64,000 bases of DNA, from assembly GCA_034522055.1 (NCBI GenBank), contig JAXHLS010000002.1:248001-312000 (forward strand), read 5' to 3'. Made by a program: the position numbers and the translations under genes. Of this stretch, positions 17,946 through 24,422 are shown in pieces. The DNA is from Gammaproteobacteria bacterium (GTDB taxonomy: Bacteria > Pseudomonadota > Gammaproteobacteria > JAABTG01). Under the pieces are notes generated by a model, which was not told where the DNA came from, did not search any database, and was given only the letters and a program-made list of their open reading frames with translations. The stretch's first letter is position 1. Each line of letters starts with the position of its first letter.

Positions 17946-19013
17946 TCAGGCGGCTACGGGCGCCGAGAGTCTCAGGGCCGCCACCACCCGGCCTGCGTGC
18001 TCGGAAATGCCGAGAGTGGCCGTCTTGTGGGGCAGCATGGACCTGACCAACTCGAGCCCCGTACCCAGGCCATGCCCGTTCTGGAGGTCGAATCCGGCAG
18101 GCAGGGTACCGCTGTTCGCCACTTCGACGTAAGTCCCTGCAGCGTCGCACCTGACGGTGACGTCGATCCCGCGACCATCGCCGAAAGCACCATGCTTCTG
18201 GGCGTTGCGAATGAGTTCGTTGATGATGAGGGCGACGGCCACCCCCGTATCGCCCCTCACCTTGGCCCAGGCACCACCATCCGGACCGGCCTCCACCCGG
18301 GTCTCGATGGACATCGCGCCCCCGCCACGCGCCGTCTCGACGATGGCCTCCACCAGCTCCAGGAGATCGAGGTCGGTGCGCGAGGCCCTGCCTTGCAAGC
18401 CATGGACGATGGCGATGGCATTCACCTGGGCGCAGGCCTCCCTGAGGATATCGGCGAGTTCCGGATGCATGTAGGCGTGGCGGGCCAGCAACCCGGACAC
18501 CCCCTGGAGGCTGTTCTTGATGCGGTGATGCACCTCCCGCACCAGCATGTCCCGCTGCGCCTCGGCCTCCGCTATCCGTTGCTCCTGGTGGCGGATACGC
18601 TCGCTGGCGTCCTCCATCACCACCATGAGATGGCTGATCTCGTCCCCTTCGTCACGCATGGGAGACAGACTCAGGTGGTTCATGAAGGCGGTACCGTCCC
18701 GCCGATACTGGCGCAGCACCACATGACGGGATTCCCCGGCGACAATCGCCGTCTTCAAATCCGCCAGGCCGTCCTGGCCCGACTCTTCACCATCGAGGAT
18801 ACGGCAACTGCGGTTGAGGACGGCATCCGCCGAGTATCCGGTCAGGTGCTCGAAGGCGGGATTGACGTAGACGATGGACATATCCCCTCCGGCCTCGGCG
18901 ATCATGACGCCGTGACCCACCGCCTCGAGGGCTTTCCCGCACAGATCCAATTGCGGGAACCTACTGGCACCGTGAACGCCTTCGCGGTCACCCGCTCCAT
19001 GGCTGGAACTCAT
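17946..19013 (-). CDS. LOV-like PAS sensor histidine kinase (HisKA_2 family)
   Basis: 355 aa, soluble. PAS domain about 25-140 carries VYVNPAFEHLTGY, then NRSCRILDGEESGQ, close to the LOV signature GxNCRFLQG, with Cys70 at the flavin-adduct position. The core continues QYRRDGTAFMNHLSLSPMRD as in LOV domains, but the flavin-contacting Asn before Cys is Ser and the Gln after Leu is Asp. HisKA_2 box VREVHHRIKNSLQGV has phospho-acceptor His162. The HATPase has NELIRNAQKH and GHGLGTGLELV. Its start lies nine bases after the 2Fe-2S gene stop. Light or redox sensing is possible; flavin binding is uncertain because of the substitutions. Confidence 0.9.
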   Translation of the reverse strand: MSSSHGAGDREGVHGASRFPQLDLCGKALEAVGHGVMIAEAGGDMSIVYVNPAFEHLTGYSADAVLNRSCRILDGEESGQDGLADLKTAIVAGESRHVVLRQYRRDGTAFMNHLSLSPMRDEGDEISHLMVVMEDASERIRHQEQRIAEAEAQRDMLVREVHHRIKNSLQGVSGLLARHAYMHPELADILREACAQVNAIAIVHGLQGRASRTDLDLLELVEAIVETARGGGAMSIETRVEAGPDGGAWAKVRGDTGVAVALIINELIRNAQKHGAFGDGRGIDVTVRCDAAGTYVEVANSGTLPAGFDLQNGHGLGTGLELVRSMLPHKTATLGISEHAGRVVAALRLSAPVAA

Positions 19014-19022
19014 ATCAGCCCC

Positions 19023-20528
19023 TCAAACATCCGCGCCGGCATCACCACCCTGCCGTCGCAACTGCAGGCGCTCCGCGGCCACCCCCCGCGCCTGGAGAAG
19101 CGGCGTCACGGCGCCGGTGAATTCCTCTGCACCGGCCACGTAGACCTCACAGGTATCGATGTCCTCCACCCGCCCGAGGGCCTCGTCCATGGCCTGCCTG
19201 CTCTCGCCGCCATCCAGGGGCGCGGCCATCACCACGGGCTCGTAGGCGAAATTCTCCAGCGCATCGGACCACGCCCGGCACAGGTTGTCCATGTAACGAC
19301 CCTCCGGATCTGACGTAATCCAGATGAGATGAAAACGCTCCGCATCGTCCGCCGAGATGGCGTTTTCGATGAAGCCCTTGAGGGCCGAGAAGCCCTTTTC
19401 ATGGATGATGAACAGCATCGGGCTGGTCTCCCCCCGATCCTCCAGGGCGTCCCCCTCGGGGCCCGTCACCACCACGCGCGCGCCCGGCTCCAGATCATGG
19501 TCGAAGAGTTCCCGGGCCAGGGCCGAGGCACTACCCCGGTGAACGTGGAACTCAAGGTTCTGACTGTCGCAGGGACAGCATGCCAGGGGCAGCCGGCCCC
19601 GCGCCTCCGAGGGCAGTTCGAGGGTGGCGGATTGGCCCGACAGAAAACGCAGGCGCTGGGTGGCCGGCGTACGCAGATGCAGCACCACGAGGTCTTCCCG
19701 GGGCCGGTCCAGCCGGCGGACGGCGGTATCGATGCTCTGGGGGGAGATATCCTCCTCCCCCTTGGCCTCATCGGCCTCGATCATCACGTCCGTCACCGCG
19801 GTGTAGGAGCACATGAGCACGTAGCCCATCTCCCGCTCCCGCTCGCTCAACTCGTATTCGTGATCTCGCACCTTGAGCACCCGCCCCGTCACCACCCGGG
19901 CCTTGCACGAACCACAGCTGCCGCTGGTGCAGCCGTACTTGAGGGCCAGCCCCGAGCGCAGGCCGGCATCCAGTATGGATACGTTGCCCTCCACGAAGAA
20001 ATCATGGCCGCTGGGTATCACCTCCACCTGGGCCGCCAGCATGCGCAGGAAGGTGTCCTTGGCCAGCAGGGCGGCGTTGCGCCTGGGTTCCCGGGGGCGT
20101 GCGGCCACCTGTTCCTCCAGCCAGCGGAACAGTTCCCGAACCCGCCCGCCCTGCTCTTCGCCCATCGCCTGTTCCAAATCCGCCAGCCGCCCCGTCAATG
20201 ACTCCACCAGCTCGCCGTAGCCGGCCAGCTCGGCACGCGCCGCCGTGAGTTCGTGGGACAGGATGTTCACTCGCTGCGCCAGCACCTCGGCCGAGGGCAG
20301 TTCGTACTTGGGCTCCTTCTCCGGGGTGGCGGCGGACTTGATGCGATTGACCCGCTCCAGGGTGGAATCATCCTCCAGCCTGGCCTCGGGGAAGGCCCGC
20401 AACAGGTCCGACACCCTGACCTTGCCCTCGAAGGTGTCGAGCTCGTCGCGACGGATGCGTTGTTGCAACTCGCCCCGGGTAATACCCACCAGGCGCGCCG
20501 CGCGGGACAGGGTCAACAGATCCGTCAT
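19023..20528 (-). CDS. 2Fe-2S ferredoxin / flavoprotein reductase with an N-terminal coiled coil
   Basis: 501 aa from ATG 20528; the frame continues upstream only through a dispersed repeat. Residues 1-60 look like a small helical DNA-binding-like module (LSRAARLVGITRGELQQRIR). About 78-130 is coiled coil. About 165-255 is a plant-type ferredoxin with Cys200, 205, 208 (YGCTSGSCGSCKA) and Cys240 (YVLMCS). A ferredoxin-NADP reductase-like FAD domain (about 265-365) and NAD domain (about 370-495, SPMLFIIHEKGFSALKGF) follow. Such fusions pass electrons from NAD(P)H to an oxygenase or other acceptor; no partner is visible. Immediately upstream of the LOV-like kinase gene, possibly co-transcribed. 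Confidence 0.88.
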   Translation of the reverse strand: MTDLLTLSRAARLVGITRGELQQRIRRDELDTFEGKVRVSDLLRAFPEARLEDDSTLERVNRIKSAATPEKEPKYELPSAEVLAQRVNILSHELTAARAELAGYGELVESLTGRLADLEQAMGEEQGGRVRELFRWLEEQVAARPREPRRNAALLAKDTFLRMLAAQVEVIPSGHDFFVEGNVSILDAGLRSGLALKYGCTSGSCGSCKARVVTGRVLKVRDHEYELSEREREMGYVLMCSYTAVTDVMIEADEAKGEEDISPQSIDTAVRRLDRPREDLVVLHLRTPATQRLRFLSGQSATLELPSEARGRLPLACCPCDSQNLEFHVHRGSASALARELFDHDLEPGARVVVTGPEGDALEDRGETSPMLFIIHEKGFSALKGFIENAISADDAERFHLIWITSDPEGRYMDNLCRAWSDALENFAYEPVVMAAPLDGGESRQAMDEALGRVEDIDTCEVYVAGAEEFTGAVTPLLQARGVAAERLQLRRQGGDAGADV

Positions 20529-20552
20529 GAATGCTCCAGGGCCGATAATATT

Positions 20553-20755
20553 AAAGTGAAAGTCGCGAAGCACGATCTCCCCCTCGCCCTCTGGTACAAA
20601 TCCGTCGGGAACGGATTTGAACGCGCCTTGGCGCGGCCCGCAGGGCGAAGGGCGAAGGGCAGGATGCCCGGAGTATAGGGATGGGCTGAGGGAACGAGCA
20701 TGGTGATAGGTGCTCTTTTTTTCATCATCTCGAGCGGCGCGTATAGCCCTGAAAG
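20553..20755 (-). repeat. dispersed ~200-bp repeat, copy C (minus orientation, degraded end)
   Basis: Reverse complement of the elements at 21851-22051 and 57791-57988. Shared core: the fragments GACTTTCAC, GGCGCGGCCCGCAGGGCGAA and AAATCCGTCGGGAACGGATT. The distal inverted-repeat arm seen in the other copies is degraded here. It lies directly upstream of the 2Fe-2S gene and supplies an artificial 90-codon extension to its open frame. Confidence 0.85.
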
Positions 20756-20853
20756 TCAGGGCTATTCTAATCCCCCCGGCCAGGCAAGGACATAGCACAG
20801 CCCGCCACCGCCACCGGCGGGACGCAAAAGCAGGTCCCGCCAGAGACGGTCCG

Positions 20854-21402
20854 TCAGGGCTGCCAGCTGCGCCCGGCGAAGGCCTCGTCCAGCTCCGTGC
20901 CGGCGATATGGTTGGTGTAGTTGGACAGGGTCTTCAGGCCCACCCCCAGCACCACCTCCAACAGCTGTTCCCTGTTGAAGCCGGCGCCCAGGAACTCCTC
21001 CACTTCCGTATCCTTGAGCCAGCCCCGCTGCTCCACCATGCGACGGGTGACGGTGCGCAGGGCCTCCAGGCGGGGATCCGGTATGGGCCGGTCGTCGCGG
21101 ATGGCGTCGGTGACCTCGTTGGGCACCTTCTGCATGTCCGCCAGGGCACTGTGCACGCCCACGCAATAGATGCACTCGTTGATGCGGCTGGTGGTGATGA
21201 GCACCACCTGCTGCTCCGCGGCGGACAGGGACGAGTTACCGAACACCGCCGTCAGGGTCCAGTAGCCCTCCAGCAGCGCGGGGGCCTCGGCCATCTTGGC
21301 CAGCAGGTTGGGCAGCATGCCGTAGGCCTTTTCCGCCTGCTCCAGCAGGGGCTTGGCGGCTGCGGGGGCGGTGCTGTGATCGTGATAGGGAAAGTCGGTC
21401 AT
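20854..21402 (-). CDS. AhpD-like / carboxymuconolactone decarboxylase-family protein
   Basis: 182 aa from ATG 21402 with a strong AAGGAG site. The family signature is NECIYCVGVHSALADM, the CxxC-(3)-H active site of AhpD-like alkylhydroperoxidases, with preceding LSAAEQQVVLITTSRI. The C-terminal half (LLEVVLGVGLKTLSNYTNH) matches the usual helical fold. Likely a thiol-dependent peroxidase or related reductase acting on an unknown substrate. A GGAC-N6-GTCC palindrome 57 bp upstream matches one in front of the tetR-type gene at 22092, so it is probably repressed by that regulator. Confidence 0.92.
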   Translation of the reverse strand: MTDFPYHDHSTAPAAAKPLLEQAEKAYGMLPNLLAKMAEAPALLEGYWTLTAVFGNSSLSAAEQQVVLITTSRINECIYCVGVHSALADMQKVPNEVTDAIRDDRPIPDPRLEALRTVTRRMVEQRGWLKDTEVEEFLGAGFNREQLLEVVLGVGLKTLSNYTNHIAGTELDEAFAGRSWQP

Positions 21403-21458
21403 GGTGGCTCCTTCTAGTTGCCAGAGAGATGGGGATGAGGCGCCAGGGCCCCGGTAAT

Positions 21459-21472
21459 GGACCATTCGGTCC
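21459..21472. promoter_or_regulatory. probable TetR-family operator upstream of the AhpD-like gene
   Basis: GGACCATTCGGTCC, flanked by AT and AT so that the full palindrome is ATGGACC-ATTC-GGTCCAT. It shares the GGAC-N6-GTCC arrangement with 22691-22704. It lies 57 bp upstream of the AhpD-like start codon. Confidence 0.6.
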
Positions 21473-21582
21473 ATATTTGGTGAAAAAAAAGGCTCGGCGG
21501 CAGAATCTGTGGGTGAATGTTTCGCTCGCGGTAAGCGCCAACCCTATATAGATACACCACCACCTGTTCCTTCGGCACGGAT

Positions 21583-21764
21583 GTAGGTCGGGATTCATCC
21601 CGACATTAAACCCTGCCGCTCATGCCACAGGCCGGGCCGGAACCCTCCGCCAGGGTTCGGTGTCGGGCTGAAGCCCGACCTACAGCCCGACCTACAGCCC
21701 GACCTACACAACACCCCCCACCGCCCATTCATTCGGCACGAATGTAGGTCGGGATTCATCCCGA
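21583..21764. repeat. cluster of GTAGGTCGGG-type palindromes
   Basis: Three groups of short palindromes (GTCGGGATTCATCCCGAC and GTCGGGCTGAAGCCCGAC, several followed by CTACA) lie in this gap; the middle one is extended by direct repeats of AGCCCGACCTAC. The same words recur at 28709, 40417-40978, 55178-55340 and 59676. No gene is visible here. Confidence 0.85.
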
Positions 21765-21850
21765 CAATCAAACAGGTTCCTTGGCGTTCTCGGCGTTCTT
21801 GGCGAGAGGAAATTCTCCTCTGCTACGCCCACGGACTCTGCGGGCGAGCT

Positions 21851-22051
21851 AACTCTCATGGCGATACGCGCCGCCCAAGATGATGAAAGAGGAGCGCGTA
21901 TCGCCATGTTCGTTCCCTCACCCCATCCCTGTACTCCGGGCATCCTGCCCTGCGCCCTACGGGCCGCGCCAAGGCGCGTTCAAATCCGTTCCCGACGGAT
22001 TTGTCCCAGAGGGAGAGGGGGAGTTCGTGCTTCGCGACTTTCACGTTAACG
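21851..22051 (+). repeat. dispersed ~200-bp repeat, copy B
   Basis: Nearly identical to 57791-57988. It opens with perfect 15-bp inverted arms CATGGCGATACGCGC (21857-21871) and GCGCGTATCGCCATG (21894-21908) around a short loop, then continues through a GC-rich core to a GACTTTCACGT end. Short open frames inside it are repeat artefacts, not genes. Confidence 0.9.
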
Positions 22052-22091
22052 ATAAGTCCGGGTGAAGGCCCCATGGGATCAATCCGGGGGA

Positions 22092-22679
22092 TCAATCCAG
22101 GGCGTCCAGGGTCACGGCGGCGATGGCCCGCACCTCTTGTGGGCCGGCGCCGGCCTTCACCATGGTGCGCAGGCCCGCCACGTTGGTCAGGATATAGGCC
22201 GCCAGCACCCCTGTGTCCTTGTCGGGCGGGATCTCGCCGTCCGCCTTGGCCCGTTCCACGGCGCGCCGGAACACCGCCATGAACGAGGCCGTGCTACGGG
22301 CCACCAGATCGGCGACGACCGGATCACGGCCGGCGAACTCCGAAGCCGAGTTCATCACCAGACAGCCCCGCCGTGCCCCCGGTCCGCGGGTCTCGTCCGC
22401 GATGCCCATGAGTAGTCTTTCGACGAACACCCGTCCCGAGGGCGCCTCTGCCAGCATGGCATCCATGGTTTTCACCATGTAGGCGCTGTAGCGCTCCATG
22501 CAGCGTTCGAACAACGCGTGCTTGCTGCCGAAGGCCTGATAGAAACTGCTCTTGGACAAACCCGTGACGGCCATCAACCGGGCCAGGGAGGTGGCCTCGT
22601 AGCCCCGTCGCCAGAACAGCCCCATGGCCGCCTCCAGGGCGGCTTCGGGGTCGTAGCCCAGGGGTCTTCCGGTACTCAT
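22092..22679 (-). CDS. TetR-family transcriptional repressor
   Basis: 195 aa from ATG 22679 (MSTGRPLGYDPEAAL). The N-terminal HTH (about 8-55) has ALEAAMGLFWRRGYEATSLA and TGLSKSSFYQAFGSKHALFE, typical of TetR proteins. The C-terminal ligand domain has GCLVMNSASEF. An upstream ATG at 22697 would lie inside the palindrome 22691-22704, so the later start is preferred. The regulator probably represses itself and the AhpD-like gene via GGAC-N6-GTCC sites; the AcrR-like family often senses electrophiles or peroxides. The 200-bp repeat copy B separates the two genes. Confidence 0.93.
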   Translation of the reverse strand: MSTGRPLGYDPEAALEAAMGLFWRRGYEATSLARLMAVTGLSKSSFYQAFGSKHALFERCMERYSAYMVKTMDAMLAEAPSGRVFVERLLMGIADETRGPGARRGCLVMNSASEFAGRDPVVADLVARSTASFMAVFRRAVERAKADGEIPPDKDTGVLAAYILTNVAGLRTMVKAGAGPQEVRAIAAVTLDALD

Positions 22680-22690
22680 GAATGCATTTT

Positions 22691-22704
22691 GGACCAATCA
22701 GTCC
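22691..22704. promoter_or_regulatory. probable autoregulatory operator of the TetR-type gene
   Basis: GGACCAATCAGTCC, 12 bp upstream of the preferred start codon, sharing GGAC-N6-GTCC with 21459-21472. Confidence 0.55.
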
Positions 22705-22896
22705 GCTTTAGCAATGAGCCTTCTATGCCCACGCGGGGGCCGGCGGTGGCCTCATGGCCGGACCGGGTATGGCGATCATCGCCCGAAAACGTGCAGGGGG
22801 TTGAGGACCTGGCGGGCCTGGGTTCAGCTGTTGCAGGGCGAGCTGTGCGCCCGGCCGGCCGTGGGCCGGCTGCCGCAACCCATCTTGTGGCGGCGA

Positions 22897-23379
22897 TCAG
22901 TTGCGGGCCTTGAGGTCCCCGGCCGCCCAGCACTCGAACAGGCGCTGGTCGGTCTGCCGCAACCGCCGGCACACCTCCCGGGCCACGTTCATATACAACA
23001 GGTTGAACTGCTCGACGCTGACGTTGTACAAGGCGTAGAGATGCTCCGATGTGATCTCGCAGGCGCTGCTGTCCTGCTGCGCTACGGCGGAGGTATTGCG
23101 TCCGGCGAAATCGAGCAGGGCCACCACGCCGAAGCAATCGCCGGGCGACACCTCTTTGAGCCTCAGGAGTTCGTCGCCGTGCTCGCGCACCAGGGACACC
23201 CGCCCCGACTCCAGCAGGAACAAAGATTCCGCGCCATCACCCTCATGATAGAAGAACTCCCCGGCGCGGCGGCGGTGCCCTATGCCCTTGCTGAGCACCA
23301 GTTCTATGGCATCCGCCGACAGTCCACCGAACAGGGGCATGGTCTGAAACGCGCTGATTTTTTCTTTGGTTATGGCCAT
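22897..23379 (-). CDS. stand-alone cyclic-nucleotide-binding domain protein
   Basis: 160 aa from ATG 23379 (MAITKEKISAFQ). One CNB domain (about 13-130): FYHEGDGAESLFLLESGRVSLV, SPGDCFGVVALLDFAGRNTSAVAQ. There is no HTH, kinase or cyclase domain, and the phosphate-binding cassette is altered (FGVVALLDFAGRNTS in place of FGExAL...RxA), so cNMP binding is uncertain. A C-terminal helical tail follows (REVCRRLRQTDQRLFECW). Divergent from the AttEFGH-like operon. The cyclase at 49300 is the only visible cAMP source in the window. Confidence 0.88.
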   Translation of the reverse strand: MAITKEKISAFQTMPLFGGLSADAIELVLSKGIGHRRRAGEFFYHEGDGAESLFLLESGRVSLVREHGDELLRLKEVSPGDCFGVVALLDFAGRNTSAVAQQDSSACEITSEHLYALYNVSVEQFNLLYMNVAREVCRRLRQTDQRLFECWAAGDLKARN

Positions 23380-23681
23380 CAAACGCCTGCGCATCCCGGT
23401 TCCAGAGACCTGCTATCCAGCACGGAGCGTGAACCTCCTGTGATGATCCCTGACATGAGTAGTCTAATCTGTGACCGGTTATCGATAATACGGTCCTCGG
23501 ACCACCGCAGTTCAACCTCGGTGATCGGTTCGAGGACGCGACCGTAAAGGAGGACAATACGTTATGGAAGAGTCGCCGTAGCGATCCATACTCACCACAG
23601 CGCCCGCCGACAGCCGAACAGCGAGACGCGCGTCCCGCGTTCCATTGCCGCCCCATGTTATCCCGCACCCAGTGGTCCGCC
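23380..23681. other. divergent intergenic region with a five-codon mini-ORF
   Basis: Promoter region between the CNB gene and the ABC operon. It contains AAAGGAGG (23546-23553) ten bases before ATG 23564, which opens a five-codon frame ending TAG at 23581. It also has a palindrome GGTCCTCGGACC at 23492-23503. The mini-ORF may be a leader or chance; nothing else is recognised. Confidence 0.35.
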
Positions 23682-24422
23682 ATGAACCATCCCTACGATG
23701 AACACGTCCCAACCGCCGACGCCCGATCGACGGTCCCGGTGGATGCCCGAGGCCTCACCAAACGTTATCCCGCGGGCAAGACATTCAAGACGGTGCTCGA
23801 AGGCGTGGACCTGTCCATCGCCGCCGGGGAGTCGGTGGCCCTCCTGGGGCGCAGTGGCTCGGGCAAGTCCACCCTGCTCAACCTGCTGGCGGGCATCGAC
23901 CGTCCCGATGGCGGCGAACTCACCCTCCTCGGCCGGCCCCTCCAGCGGCTGGCGGAAAGGGACCGCACCCTCCTGCGGCGCCGCCATCTGGGTTTCATCT
24001 ACCAGGCTTTCAATCTCATCCCCACCCTCACGGCGGCGGAAAACGTGGGCCTGCCCCTGGAACTGAACGGCTGGCGCCGGGACGCCATCGCCCGGCGGGT
24101 CGAGGACCTGCTGGCGGAGCTTGGACTGGACCAGGCCGGTGACGCCTTTCCCGACCGCCTGTCGGGTGGTGAACAACAGCGGGTGGCCATCGCCCGGGCC
24201 CTGGCCCACGACCCGGCCCTGGTGCTGGCCGACGAACCCACGGGCAATCTGGATTCCGTCACCGGCGGACATGTGTTGGAGTTGCTGCTGACGCGGGCGC
24301 GGCGCGGCGGCCAGGCCCTGCTGGTGGTGACTCACAGCCTGGCGGTGGCCCGGCAGGCGGACCGCATGGTGGTGCTGGAGGACGGCCGCCTCACCGCGGG
24401 GGGCGCGGAGCTGGCATGGTGA
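23682..24422 (+). CDS. LolD/MacB-type ABC transporter ATPase (AttE-like)
   Basis: 246 aa from ATG 23682 (an ATG nine codons upstream is possible). Walker A GRSGSGKSTLLNLLAG, Q-loop YQAFNLIPTLTAAENVGLPL, signature LSGGEQQRVAIARAL, Walker B LVLADEPTGNLDS and H-loop VTHS are intact. This is the MacB/LolD/FtsE branch that drives FtsX-type permeases. It overlaps the next gene by 7 bp. The ATPase, large FtsX permease and CrtC/AttH-like lipoprotein together match the AttEFGH arrangement; substrate unknown. Confidence 0.95.
   Translation: MNHPYDEHVPTADARSTVPVDARGLTKRYPAGKTFKTVLEGVDLSIAAGESVALLGRSGSGKSTLLNLLAGIDRPDGGELTLLGRPLQRLAERDRTLLRRRHLGFIYQAFNLIPTLTAAENVGLPLELNGWRRDAIARRVEDLLAELGLDQAGDAFPDRLSGGEQQRVAIARALAHDPALVLADEPTGNLDSVTGGHVLELLLTRARRGGQALLVVTHSLAVARQADRMVVLEDGRLTAGGAELAW

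Noticed and set aside
20529-20798. N-terminal 90-codon extension of the 2Fe-2S protein
   Set aside because: Encoded by the dispersed repeat copy C; the same peptide arises at the other copies.
23492-23503. GGTCCTCGGACC as a third TetR operator
   Set aside because: Half-sites are inverted (GGTCC...GGACC) relative to GGACC...GGTCC and the spacing differs.
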